Notes: generated by a model not told the origin, from the sequence alone. DNA of 64,000 nt from Clostridium aciditolerans (GCF_016316925.1 NZ_JAEEGB010000004.1:1-64000), one strand, 5' to 3'. Counted from the first letter of the stretch, positions 23,925 to 33,420 are shown. Made by a program: numbers and translations.

Positions 23925-26591
23925 ATGACAAAAGAAAGATTATTGATACTAGATGGTAATAGTTTAATGAATAGAGCATTTTATGCACTTCCACCTTTAA
24001 CAAATTCGGAAGGCTTACACACTAATGCTGTATATGGGTTTATTACTATGCTTTTAAAAATGAAGGAAGAAATAAGTCCTAATTATATTGTATCCACTTT
24101 TGATAGAAGTGCGCCTACTTTTAGACATAGTGAATACAAGGAGTATAAAGCTGGAAGAAAAAAAATGCCTGAGGAGTTAGCTGAGCAGTTTCCAGTAGTT
24201 AAGGAGTTATTGGAATTGCTTTCAATTAATATTTTTGAAATAGATGGATTCGAGGCAGACGATTTAATTGGAACACTTTCTACTTTTGCAGAGAATAAAG
24301 ATATAGAAGTATACATAGTTACGGGAGATAGAGACGCCCTACAATTAGCTTCAGATAATATTAAGGTTATAATAACTAAAAAGGGAATTACAGAAAAGGA
24401 AATTTATGATGGAAAAAGAATGGTTGAAGAGCATGGTGTTACTCCAAGTCAATTTATTGATGTAAAGGGACTTATGGGAGATTCATCAGATAACATACCT
24501 GGAGTTCCTGGAATAGGAGAAAAAACTGCTTTTAAACTTATAAAAGAGTATGGAAGTATAGAAAATGTACTTAGCAATATAGATAATATAAGTGGTAAGA
24601 AAATTAAAGAAAATTTGCATCAGTACAGTGAGCAGGCTATATTTAGTAAAAAGTTAGCCACAATTATGAAGGATGTGCCTATTGATATAGATCTAGATTC
24701 TATAAAATCAAAGGAAAATTACAATGCTGAAGGCTTAAGAAAGTTATTTATGAGGCTTCAATTTAAAACACTAATTAATAAAATTCCAGGAATAGAAAAG
24801 GGTAGTGAAAACATAGATATAGAATCAGAGGAAAGTGATGAAGAGCAAGAAGTTATATTTGAAAGTATTGACAAAATTGATAGATTTAAAGATGTTTCAG
24901 AACAGATACTTGCAGTTTGCAAGAATAAGAATGAACTTTTGTATATGACTTTTAAAATAGCAGATGCTAGTGTGTACTCTAAAAACTATATAGAAAAAAT
25001 ATTTGTAAATCTAAAAGAAAATAATTATGTCGTAGAAATAAAACAACTTATGGATGTTAACGAAGAGCAAGTAATAAACTTACTTAAATCTATATTAGAA
25101 GATAAAAACATACAGAAGGTAAGTCATGATGTTAAGATGCCACATACTATATTGCGCAAAATGGGCATAAGCTTTGAAGGAATAAAATTTGATACAAAAA
25201 TAGCTGCATATTTAATTGATTCTTCAAAAGGAGAATATGAACTTGAAGATATTATAGGAAATTATTTATTAATTCGGCCTACTGGAGATGATCTTACAAA
25301 GCAAGTAAAGCATACAGCTCTTTTAAGTAAGATATTTGAGTCTTTGGAAGCTAGTATAAAAGAAGCCAATATGGATGAACTCTTGTATGAAGTAGAACAG
25401 CCACTTACTGAAGTATTAGCATATATGGAATATGAGGGATTTAAGGTAGATATAGAAAAGTTAACAGAGCTTGGTGATAAATTCAAAGTTGAAATAAGCA
25501 CTATACAAAAAGAAATATACGATCTTGCAGAAGAAGAATTTAATATAAATTCTCCTAAGCAATTAGGGAAAATATTATTTGAAAAACTTGATTTGCCGGT
25601 GATTAAGAAAACTAAAACAGGATATTCAACTAACGCTGAAGTTTTAGATGAACTTTCAGATAAGCATCCAATAATAGAAAAGATAACCTACTATAGACAG
25701 CTTACAAAGCTTTATTCAACATATATTGAAGGATTAAAAGCTGTAGTAGATGAGGATGGAAAAATTCATTCAAGCTTTAATCAAACTGTTACAACTACAG
25801 GCAGACTTTCAAGCACAGAACCTAATCTTCAAAACATACCAATCAAATATGAAATGGGAAGAGAGATAAGAAAAGTTTTTGTGCCAGAGAATGATAATTG
25901 TGTTATACTTTCAGCAGATTATTCACAGATAGAGCTTAGGGTGCTTGCACATATAGCTAATGATGAAAATCTAATAGATGCTTTTGTAAACCACAGTGAC
26001 ATTCATACTAAAACTGCATCAGAAGTATTTAGAGTGCCTATAGATGAAGTTACTCCGTTGCAAAGAAGTAATGCTAAGGCGGTAAACTTTGGAATAGTTT
26101 ATGGTATAGGAGACTTCAGTTTAGCAAAGGATCTAAAGATATCTAGAAAAGAGGCTAAAAATTACATAGATACATATTTTGAGAGATATCCAGGTGTAAA
26201 GAAATATTTAGATGATGCAATTGAGCAAGCGAAGGAAAAACTATATGTAACTACTGTTATGAATAGAAGAAGATTTATTCCAGAGATAAAGGCATCAAAT
26301 AAGATGGTAAGATCTTTTGGAGAGAGACTTGCTATGAATACTCCTATTCAAGGAAGTGCTGCAGATATTATAAAATTGGCTATGGTTAATGTATATGATG
26401 AATTAAGAAAAAGAAACCTTAATAGTAAATTAATACTACAAGTTCATGATGAACTTATTGTAAATGTACACAAAGAAGAATTAGAAGAAGTAAAAGCCAT
26501 AGTAAAAAAAGAGATGGAAGAGGTTTTGGATTTAAGGGTGCCTCTAGAAGTTGATATAAATATAGGTGGAAACTGGTATGAAGCTAAATAA
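23925..26591 (+). CDS. polA: DNA polymerase I
   Basis: The repair and Okazaki-processing polymerase has 888 residues. The N-terminal 5'-3' nuclease domain (LLILDGNSLMNRAFYAL, GFEADDLIGTLS, GLMGDSSDNIPGVPGIGEKT) is complete, as are polymerase motifs A (DYSQIELRVLAHIA), B (RSNAKAVNFGIVYG) and C (QVHDELIV). The middle 3'-5' exonuclease region lacks the acidic residues of motif I (MTFKIAD where DTE is expected) and of motif II, so proofreading is probably absent, as in several Firmicutes. The RBS is ATGGAGG. Confidence 0.97.
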   Translation: MTKERLLILDGNSLMNRAFYALPPLTNSEGLHTNAVYGFITMLLKMKEEISPNYIVSTFDRSAPTFRHSEYKEYKAGRKKMPEELAEQFPVVKELLELLSINIFEIDGFEADDLIGTLSTFAENKDIEVYIVTGDRDALQLASDNIKVIITKKGITEKEIYDGKRMVEEHGVTPSQFIDVKGLMGDSSDNIPGVPGIGEKTAFKLIKEYGSIENVLSNIDNISGKKIKENLHQYSEQAIFSKKLATIMKDVPIDIDLDSIKSKENYNAEGLRKLFMRLQFKTLINKIPGIEKGSENIDIESEESDEEQEVIFESIDKIDRFKDVSEQILAVCKNKNELLYMTFKIADASVYSKNYIEKIFVNLKENNYVVEIKQLMDVNEEQVINLLKSILEDKNIQKVSHDVKMPHTILRKMGISFEGIKFDTKIAAYLIDSSKGEYELEDIIGNYLLIRPTGDDLTKQVKHTALLSKIFESLEASIKEANMDELLYEVEQPLTEVLAYMEYEGFKVDIEKLTELGDKFKVEISTIQKEIYDLAEEEFNINSPKQLGKILFEKLDLPVIKKTKTGYSTNAEVLDELSDKHPIIEKITYYRQLTKLYSTYIEGLKAVVDEDGKIHSSFNQTVTTTGRLSSTEPNLQNIPIKYEMGREIRKVFVPENDNCVILSADYSQIELRVLAHIANDENLIDAFVNHSDIHTKTASEVFRVPIDEVTPLQRSNAKAVNFGIVYGIGDFSLAKDLKISRKEAKNYIDTYFERYPGVKKYLDDAIEQAKEKLYVTTVMNRRRFIPEIKASNKMVRSFGERLAMNTPIQGSAADIIKLAMVNVYDELRKRNLNSKLILQVHDELIVNVHKEELEEVKAIVKKEMEEVLDLRVPLEVDINIGGNWYEAK

Positions 26592-26622
26592 TATAAGACT
26601 GTAATTAAAGAGGTGTTGCTCT

Positions 26623-27246
26623 GTGATAAAAATAGGCATTACAGGTGGTATAGGAAGCGGGAAAAGTACTATATCTGATATGCTTAGAAAAAAAGGATTC
26701 AGTATTATAGACGCAGATATCGTTGCAAGAGAGGTATTAAAGATTTATCCTGAGATACTTCAAAAAGTAAAAGAACAATTTGGAAAAGAGTTTTTTAATG
26801 AAAAGGGAGAACTTAAAAGAAAAGAGTTTGGTAATTATATATTTGCTGTGGAAGAAAGAAGAAAAAAATACGAAAATATAATAATGCCTTTTATAATAGA
26901 ATATATATTTATCAATCTAGATAAGTTTAAAGAAGAAGGGAAGCAAGTATGTTTCGTTGATGCAGCTACATTAATAGAAAATAATCTTCATAAGCATATG
27001 GATGTAAATATACTTGTATGGGTTGATTCAAAAACCCAAATAGAAAGAGTAAAAAATAGAGATCACTTAACAGAGGAACAGGTAATTGATAGAATCAGTT
27101 CCCAAATGCCTTTAGAAGATAAAAAAAAGGTATGCGATTTTATAATAGATAACTCAAAAACTTTAGAGTATACTGAAAAGGAACTATATAGAGCACTAAG
27201 AGAAATTGGCAAAAAGTATAGGGGGGTGGAGTGTCTTAAATTATAG
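26623..27246 (+). CDS. coaE: Dephospho-CoA kinase
   Basis: CoaE carries out the last step of CoA synthesis, phosphorylating dephospho-CoA. The 207 residues start with the P-loop GITGGIGSGKST and continue DADIVAREVL, FVDAATLIEN and VKNRDHLTEEQV, all family-typical. The start is GTG behind AAAGAGGTG. It is 31 nt after polA and 22 nt before the transglycosylase gene, as in many clostridia. Confidence 0.96.
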   Translation: MIKIGITGGIGSGKSTISDMLRKKGFSIIDADIVAREVLKIYPEILQKVKEQFGKEFFNEKGELKRKEFGNYIFAVEERRKKYENIIMPFIIEYIFINLDKFKEEGKQVCFVDAATLIENNLHKHMDVNILVWVDSKTQIERVKNRDHLTEEQVIDRISSQMPLEDKKKVCDFIIDNSKTLEYTEKELYRALREIGKKYRGVECLKL

Positions 27247-27268
27247 ATATTTTAAGACATAAAGTATA

Positions 27269-27877
27269 TTGAAAACTATTAAACGTGCATTATTGCTTAT
27301 AGTATTTATTGTTTTTGTAATGAACATTGTAAATATAATAAAGTTATTTTTTCCGTTAAAATATTCTAACTACATAGTTAAGTATTCTCAAACATATGCA
27401 TTGGATCCTTATTTGGTTTCTGCAGTAATAAAGACAGAAAGTAATTTTAAGGAAGAAGCAAGATCACATAAGAATGCTTATGGTCTAATGCAAATAACCC
27501 CTGATACTGCAGAATGGGCTGCAGAGAAAATGAATATAAAGGATTTTAATGTTTCGATGTTAAATGATCCTGAATTGAATATAAAGATGGGATGCTGGTA
27601 TTTAAATAATTTAAGAGAAGAATTTGACGGAAATATAGATGTAGCATTAGCTGCATATAATGGTGGTAGAGGAAATGTACAAAAATGGTTAAAGAGTTCA
27701 GACCATTCAGCAGATGGAAAGAATCTTCACTACATACCTTTTAAAGAGACTGACAAGTATGTAAAAAAAGTCAAAGTGAACTATAACATCTATAAGTATT
27801 TATATGATAAAAACAAAAGCAAATCATTAAGTACAGCTATAGATATGTTCATACAATATGTAAGGCTTAAAAACTAG
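27269..27877 (+). CDS. Lytic transglycosylase (SLT domain)
   Basis: A membrane-anchored peptidoglycan lytic transglycosylase of 202 residues. The N-terminal hydrophobic segment (residues 5-25) is a signal anchor. The SLT domain follows, with the catalytic Glu in AVIKTESNFKEEA, then AYGLMQITPDTAEW, GCWYLNNLREEF and ALAAYNGG. The start is TTG with a weak RBS. The polA-coaE-slt order is common in clostridia. Confidence 0.92.
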   Translation: MKTIKRALLLIVFIVFVMNIVNIIKLFFPLKYSNYIVKYSQTYALDPYLVSAVIKTESNFKEEARSHKNAYGLMQITPDTAEWAAEKMNIKDFNVSMLNDPELNIKMGCWYLNNLREEFDGNIDVALAAYNGGRGNVQKWLKSSDHSADGKNLHYIPFKETDKYVKKVKVNYNIYKYLYDKNKSKSLSTAIDMFIQYVRLKN

Positions 27878-27893
27878 AAGATTTATTTTGCAG

Positions 27894-27921
27894 TTGACAA
27901 TTAAATAAAATATACTATAAT
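27894..27921 (+). promoter_or_regulatory. Consensus sigma-A promoter for tRNA-Leu(GAG) and 6S RNA
   Basis: Perfect TTGACA and TATAAT hexamers are separated by 16 nt, 12 nt before the tRNA. No other promoter is visible before the 6S RNA. Confidence 0.9.
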
Positions 27922-27933
27922 ATAGGTAGAGAC

Positions 27934-28016
27934 GCGAGAGTGGCGGAATCGGCAGACGCGCACGTTTGAGGGGCGTGTGGGAGACCGTACGGGTTCAAGT
28001 CCCGTCTTTCGCACCA
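27934..28016 (+). tRNA. tRNA-Leu (anticodon GAG)
   Basis: The 83-nt class II tRNA has acceptor GCGAGAG/CTTTCGC, anticodon loop TTGAGGG (GAG, reading CUC/CUU), T-arm GTTCAAGTC and an encoded CCA. Its 3' end is only 8 nt from the start of the 6S RNA. Confidence 0.95.
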
Positions 28017-28024
28017 TTAAAATT

Positions 28025-28222
28025 GTATAATTTCTGGGATATTTGAGATGCTCTATATTTTGAACCTACATTACTAAAACGGGAGTTCAACATTTAGGCG
28101 TAGATATGTACTTTCTTGTGAGACCTTTTGACGGCTTTGAGGGCGATAGAAACATCTGTGAGGACACCCACCTATCGGAGAGATAGGTGTCAAAATTAGA
28201 ACGGCGGTATTTCGGATTATAC
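28025..28222 (+). ncRNA. ssrS: 6S RNA
   Basis: The 198-nt segment is closed by GTATAAT/ATTATAC plus an 11-pair helix, TCTGGGATATT with GGTATTTCGGA (including G-U pairs). It echoes the E. coli 6S ends (TTTCTCTGAGATGTT and GGCGGCATCTCGGAG). The interior is long, largely self-complementary and lacks any open frame. 6S RNA mimics an open promoter and binds sigma-A RNA polymerase. The exact ends are approximate. Confidence 0.8.
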
Positions 28223-28237
28223 TTTTGAAAAGTAATT

Positions 28238-28268
28238 GAGAGAGGTAAATTTACCTCTCTTTTATTTT
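28238..28268 (+). terminator. Terminator of the tRNA-Leu/6S transcript
   Basis: GAGAGAGGTAAA and TTTACCTCTCT form the stem, followed by TTTATTTTAT. Confidence 0.88.
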
Positions 28269-28313
28269 ATACAGATTTTAGTTTATATTCTGTATAACGT
28301 ATATGATTAATAA

Positions 28314-28664
28314 CTATTTTTTGCTTTCTCTTGATTGTTGATTAAGTTTCTTAGCTTCTTCTAAATCAGAAGAGCCAACTCCACTAGTCATTCCCATGTT
28401 AGTACTGCTAGTCATTGCTGAAGTGCTACCTTGTTTTGATTGCTGATTGAGCTGTCTAGCCTCCTGTAAGTCTGAAGCATCTGATCCACTAGTCATTGCT
28501 GAAGCACTGCCTTGTCTTGATTGCTGATTAAGTTGCACAGCCTCTTGTAAGTCTGAAGTATTTGTGCTGCTAGTCATACCACCAGCCATTCCTGTATTAG
28601 TCATGCTTTGTCTAGATTGTTGGTTAAGTTGTTTTGCTTCTTCTAAAGATTTTTGGTTATCCAT
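28314..28664 (-). CDS. Four-repeat Gln/Ser-rich protein, gamma-SASP-like
   Basis: The 116-residue protein is built from four copies of a unit resembling DLQEAxQLNQQSRQG, separated by Ser/Thr/Met/Gly-rich linkers (SAMTSGSDAS and similar). The composition (Gln, Ser, Asn, Met; no Cys, Trp or Phe) and the NQQS repeats recall Bacillus gamma-type SASPs (SspE), amino-acid reserves of spores; homology is suggested, not proven. The ATG at 28664 has AAAGGAG in front; an upstream TTG would place that RBS inside the coding region. Confidence 0.75.
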   Translation of the reverse strand: MDNQKSLEEAKQLNQQSRQSMTNTGMAGGMTSSTNTSDLQEAVQLNQQSRQGSASAMTSGSDASDLQEARQLNQQSKQGSTSAMTSSTNMGMTSGVGSSDLEEAKKLNQQSRESKK

Positions 28665-29472
28665 GAGAAAATCTCCTTTCAAAATACAAATTATTAAAAT
28701 AGATTCGTAATTGTGAACCCATTAAGTAGAATTCCCATATGAGATAATAGTATTCTATTATTTTATTAGCAGTAGTAGTGGAATTATGAAATTTGGTATA
28801 TTCATTGCTAATTGAAATATTTTACAGTAATTTCAATTTAAGAAGTACGGCTTAATGAAAACTAAATAAATTAAAATAATAAGTTATTGATAAAAAAATA
28901 ACAGTAATACAATAATATACAATAGATGATAAAAAATTTGCTGTGAACTTGTGTTTTTTTATGTGAGTTTAATGTAATTAAATGATATGTGAGAAAATTT
29001 AGAATTAACTTATTTTAATGATATTTTAAAAAAATTATAGTTATTTTTGCTTTATTAGTAGAACTTGACATGAATTTCCTAATATTTTAATATATTATTA
29101 GTAAGTAGAAACTAATCTAATTAATCACAAATGAAATTGAAATAAATTAAAGGTTGATCAAACATGCTAATCTACCAAATTATACATTCATTGAAATAGT
29201 TATACTAAGTTAATCAGTAATCATTCTTGTCGTTAATCTCCAGTATACTTTGAATAAATTCCCGCTGTATTTTTAAAAATAATTAATTATTTGGTAATGT
29301 AATTATAAAATTTAATTAATTTCATGTTTATTTCTAAATCACAAGAATTGATAGGTATGCTGCCAATGACTCGTCAGAGACATTGTGGTATTCTAATATA
29401 TTAAACAGTGTTTATAAATAAATTTGCATCAATGAGAAAAATTAAGAGATAGACAAAGAGGGGGGAATTACA
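28665..29472. other. 800-bp AT-rich non-coding region upstream of fdhF
   Basis: No credible gene is visible on either strand. Seen elements: ATTGAAAT at 28811-28818 and its inverse ATTTCAAT at 28830-28837; further TTGAAAT sequences near 29135 and 29190; and a compact hairpin at 29363-29388 (CCAATGACTC, GTCA loop, GAGACATTGTGG). A TAAATTTGCA sequence about 46 nt before fdhF recurs before the hyt operon. This looks like a large regulatory region. Confidence 0.5.
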
Positions 29473-31623
29473 ATGGAAAATAAGGTACTGACAGTGTGCC
29501 CTTATTGTGGAGCTGGTTGTAACCTTAATCTGATTGTAGAGGATGATAAGATAGTTAGAGCTGAGCCGGCAAATGGCAGAACTAATGAAGGAACTTTGTG
29601 TTTGAAAGGTTATTATGGATGGGACTTTTTAAATGATCCACAAATTTTAACTTCTAGACTTAAGAGACCAATGATTAGAAAAGAGGGACAACTTCAAGAA
29701 GTATCATGGGATGAGGCAATCAGTTTTACTGCTTCAAAATTAGGTGAAATAAAAGAAAAGTATGGTCCTGAGTCAATTATGGGAACAGGATGTGCAAGAG
29801 GTTCAGGAAATGAAGCAAATTATATAATGCAAAAATTTATCCGCGCAGTTATTGGCAGTAATAACATAGATCACTGTGCAAGAGTTTGACATGCTCCTTC
29901 AGTAGCCGGTTTGGCTTACACGTTGGGAAATGGAGCAATGTCTAATGGTATTCATGAACTAGACAATGCTGATTTAATATTTATTTTTGGTTATAATGGA
30001 GCAGACTCTCATCCTATAGTTGCTAGAAGAATAGTTAAAGCAAAAGAAAACGGAGCTAAAGTTATAGTTGTGGATCCTCGTATAACAGAATCCGCTAGAA
30101 TAGCAGATTTATGGCTTCCAATAAAAAATGGAACTAATATGGCGTTAGTTAATGCTCTAGGCAATGTATTAATAAACGAAGGCCTTTATAATAAGGAGTT
30201 TGTAGAAAAACATACAGAAGGCTTTGAAGAGTATAAGGACTTAGTTAGCAAATACACTCCTGAATATGCGAATAAAATAACAGACGTTCAGGGAGAAGAT
30301 ATAAGAAAAGCAATGAGAATGTATTCATCAGCTAAGAATCCTATGATATTATATGGAATGGGAGTATGTCAATTTGGACAGGCCGTTGATGTTGTTAAAG
30401 GACTAGCCGCTCTTGCTATATTAACTGGCAATTTCGGAAGGCCAAGCGTAGGCATTGGACCAGTAAGAGGGCAAAACAATGTTCAGGGAGCCTGTGATAT
30501 GGGGGCTTTACCAAATGTATATCCTGGTTACCAAAAAGTGGATGATGATAATGTTAGAAGAAAATTTGAAGAAGCATGGGGTGTAAAGCTTTCCAATAAG
30601 ATTGGATATCATTTAACTGAAGTTCCAAGGATTACATTGGAAGAAAACAAGATTAAAGCTTATTATATTATGGGAGAGGATCCTGTTCAAAGTGATCCAA
30701 ATTCAGCAGAGGTTAGAGAAGCATTAGAGAAAATGGAACTTGTAATTGTACAGGACATATTTATGAACAAGACAGCATTGCATGCTGATGTAATATTACC
30801 AGCAACATCCTGGGGAGAACATGAAGGTGTTTATAGCTGTGCTGATCGTGGCTTCCAAAGGTTTAGAAAAGCAATAGAGCCAAGTGGTGATGTTAAACCA
30901 GATTGGCAAATACTTTCGGAAGTGGCTACTGCAATGGGATATAATATGCATTATAATAATACGAAGGAAATATGGGATGAAATGAGACATCTATGCCCAA
31001 ACTTTACAGGAGCTAGCTATGAAAGATTAGAGGAGCTTGGAGGCATTCAATGGCCATGTCCTGACGAGAAACATCCAGGAACTTCATACCTGTATGAAGG
31101 AAATAAATTTTCAACTCCAAGTGGAAAAGCAAAGTTATCTGCTTCAGAATGGAGGCCGCCAATGGAAACTCCAGATGAAGAATATCCTTTAGTATTATCT
31201 ACAGTTAGAGAAGTAGGTCATTATTCCGTAAGAACAATGACAGGAAATTGTCGTGCCCTTCAGCAGCTTGCTGATGAACCTGGCTACATACAAATGAACC
31301 CGAAGGATGCAGAGAAATTAACGGTTAACGACCAGGAGTTAGTAAGAATAAGTTCTCGAAGAGGTTCTGTAGTAGCTAGGGCGCTAGTTACAGATAGAGT
31401 TAACAGAGGAGCAGTTTACATGACATATCAATGGTGGATAGGTGCATGCAACGAATTGACTATAGATAACTTAGATCCTATATCAAAGACTCCTGAATAT
31501 AAATACTGTGCTGTAAAAATTGAAACAATAGAAGACCAAGAAAAAGCAGAGCAATTTGTTAAGGAGGAATACAATAGAGTAAGAAAAGCAATGAATGTTC
31601 AAACCGAAAAAGTGGAAGTATAA
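29473..31623 (+). CDS. fdhF: Selenocysteine-containing formate dehydrogenase (FDH-H type)
   Basis: This catalytic subunit reversibly oxidises formate to CO2 at a Mo/W-bis-pyranopterin. The 716 residues include an in-frame TGA (29887-29889, residue 139) in CARVUHAPSVAGLAYTLGNG, the exact position of the active-site Sec. A SECIS hairpin starts 13 nt later. The N-terminal 4Fe-4S site is Cys9, 12, 16 and 43. MYQWWIGACNEL-type and GQNNVQGACDMGALPNVYPG segments are typical of FDH. The RBS is AGGGGGG. Cofactor genes moeA, mobB and fdhD follow, then the hyt hydrogenase with which this FDH probably forms a complex. Confidence 0.96.
29902..29919 (+). promoter_or_regulatory. Bacterial SECIS element in fdhF
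   Basis: GTAGCC pairs with GGCTTAC, leaving one bulged T, around a GGTTT apical loop. This is the form recognised by SelB (GGU loop plus bulged U in E. coli fdhF), at the right distance after the TGA. Confidence 0.85.
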
Positions 31624-31632
31624 AATAATATA

Positions 31633-31664
31633 AAGGCCTATCTTGGAAAAGATAGGTCTTTTGA
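31633..31664 (+). terminator. Hairpin with T run between fdhF and moeA
   Basis: AAGGCCTATCTT and AAGATAGGTCTT form the stem around GGAA, followed by TTG. It may only partly terminate, giving higher fdhF than moeA expression. Confidence 0.7.
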
Positions 31665-31697
31665 GAAACTATTTAGCCAACATAGGAGGAAATTAAA

Positions 31698-32903
31698 TTG
31701 ATAACAATCGAAGAAGCTTTAGAAATAGTATTAAAAGAAACAAAAGTATTAGGATTTGAAACAGTAAACATATTAAATTCATTAAACAAGGTTTTAGCGG
31801 AGGATATTTATTCAAAAGATAATTTACCTCCTTTTGATAAATCTGCGATGGATGGATATGCCATTATAAGTGATGATACAGAAAACGCTTCAGAAGAAAA
31901 GCCTGTAAAACTTAAAATAAAAGGGACAATTAAAGCAGGCGATTTCTATAAAGGTCAGCTAAAGTGTGGAGAAGCACTAAAAATAATGACAGGAGCACCT
32001 GTACCTAATGGTGCTGATGCAGTAATTCAAATTGAAAATGTTGAGGCTGACAATGAAGAGGTAGCTATATTTAATCCGGTAGAAAAGAATAAAAATATAT
32101 TAAATCTTGGTGAAGAAATTAAAAAAGGAGATATTGCGCTATTATCAGGTATGACTATAAGACCGTCAGAAATCGGACTTATGGCTTCACTAGGATTTAG
32201 CTCTGCTAAAGTTTTTAAAGTACCTAAAATGATTGTAATCACTACAGGAGATGAACTTATAGATGTCAGTGAAGAGTTAATTTCAGGTAAGATAAGAGAC
32301 TGTAATGGATATTCACTTATGGCACTTGGAAAGAATCTTCAAGCTGATGTAAAGTTTTATGGTATTGTAAGAGATGATATGGACGTGTTGTTCAAAAAAA
32401 TGCAAGAGGCCTTTGAAGAAGGTGATATTATTATAACTTCTGGAGGGGTATCTGCTGGAGATTATGATTTTGTTGAGAACTGTTTAAAAGAATTAGGGGC
32501 TGATATTAAATTTTCGTCAGTAGCTATAAAACCTGGGAAGCCATTCACATTTGCAAAATATAAAGATAAGTTATTCTTTGGCCTTCCGGGAAATCCTTTA
32601 GCAGTAATAAATACATTTGAACAGTTTGTAAGTCCTGCAGCAAAAAAGATGATGGGCAAAAGTGACATACATAATAAGCAATTTAAGGTGATTTTAGGAG
32701 AAGACTTTAAGTCTGTCAAAGGCAGGACAAATTATGTTTATGTGAATATTGAAGAGAAAGATGGAATCTATTATGCCTATAAAGTAGGCTCTCAAAGCTC
32801 AAATCAACTCTTAACGATAAGTAAGGCTAATGGAATTATTATACTAGATAAAGAAATGGTAAAAGCAGGAGAGGAAGTCAATGGAAGATTCATATTTAAA
32901 TAA
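31698..32903 (+). CDS. moeA: Molybdopterin molybdotransferase MoeA
   Basis: MoeA inserts molybdate (or tungstate) into adenylylated molybdopterin. The 401 residues have the N-terminal LPPFDKSAMDGYAI signature, KIMTGAPVPNGADAVIQIE, the MoCF-binding ITTGDELID and ITSGGVSAGDYDFVE motifs, and KPGKPFTFAKY with FFGLPGNPLAVI. The start is TTG behind AGGAGG. It overlaps mobB by 23 nt, so the two are translationally coupled. Confidence 0.96.
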   Translation: MITIEEALEIVLKETKVLGFETVNILNSLNKVLAEDIYSKDNLPPFDKSAMDGYAIISDDTENASEEKPVKLKIKGTIKAGDFYKGQLKCGEALKIMTGAPVPNGADAVIQIENVEADNEEVAIFNPVEKNKNILNLGEEIKKGDIALLSGMTIRPSEIGLMASLGFSSAKVFKVPKMIVITTGDELIDVSEELISGKIRDCNGYSLMALGKNLQADVKFYGIVRDDMDVLFKKMQEAFEEGDIIITSGGVSAGDYDFVENCLKELGADIKFSSVAIKPGKPFTFAKYKDKLFFGLPGNPLAVINTFEQFVSPAAKKMMGKSDIHNKQFKVILGEDFKSVKGRTNYVYVNIEEKDGIYYAYKVGSQSSNQLLTISKANGIIILDKEMVKAGEEVNGRFIFK

Positions 32904-33420
32904 AATACCAGTAATTTCAATTGTATCAACAAAGTCTGATACTGGGAAAACAACTTTAATTGAGAACATTATAAAAATACTAAAGAATAAGAAATATAAA
33001 GTAGGAGCAATAAAACACGATGTCCATAAATTTGAGATAGATTACCCAGGAAAAGATAGCTACAAACTCACAGAGGCTGGAGCAGACAAGGTTGTAGTTT
33101 CATCAGATTCAAAATTAGCTATGATTCAAAGAATTGAAACTAAAAGAACAATAGATGAATTACTATGGCTATTTAAAGATATGGATATCATTATAATCGA
33201 AGGATTTAAAGATAACAAATTCCCTAAAATAGAGATTCATAGAAAGGAAGTTGACAGTAATTTGTTGTGTCAAAATCCTAAATTTGATAGCTCAAGTTTC
33301 ATTGCTGTTGCAAGCAATGAACCACTAAATATAAACATTCCAGTTTTAGATATAAACAACCCAGAAGAAGTGTGTGATTTTATTGAAAGAAACATTTTGG
33401 GAGGAACTGCAGTTGATTAA
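32881..33420 (+). CDS. mobB: Molybdopterin-guanine dinucleotide biosynthesis protein MobB
   Basis: This is a GTP-binding accessory protein of MGD cofactor synthesis. The 179 residues open with ISIVSTKSDTGKTTLIENII (P-loop TGKTT) and have the AIKHDVHKFEID, DSYKLTEAGADKVVVSS and IIIEGFKDNKFPKIE segments of MobB. It begins within moeA and overlaps the chosen fdhD start by 8 nt, marking a tight cofactor operon with the FDH gene upstream. Confidence 0.95.
   Translation: MEDSYLNKIPVISIVSTKSDTGKTTLIENIIKILKNKKYKVGAIKHDVHKFEIDYPGKDSYKLTEAGADKVVVSSDSKLAMIQRIETKRTIDELLWLFKDMDIIIIEGFKDNKFPKIEIHRKEVDSNLLCQNPKFDSSSFIAVASNEPLNINIPVLDINNPEEVCDFIERNILGGTAVD

Noticed and set aside
28025-28222. tmRNA, SRP RNA or RNase P RNA
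   Set aside because: It lacks the tRNA-like ends of tmRNA, the SRP tetraloop/symmetric loop core and RNase P conserved blocks, while the terminal helix matches 6S RNA.
29400-29472. Sigma54 -24/-12 promoter at the TTTGCA before fdhF (and the similar site before hytC)
   Set aside because: The TTGCA could be a -12, but the required GG about 10 nt further upstream is absent at both sites.
29473-29886. fdhF as two genes or a nonsense-mutated pseudogene
   Set aside because: The TGA is at the active-site Sec position with a SECIS hairpin, and the frame continues with full similarity; it is recoding, not disruption.
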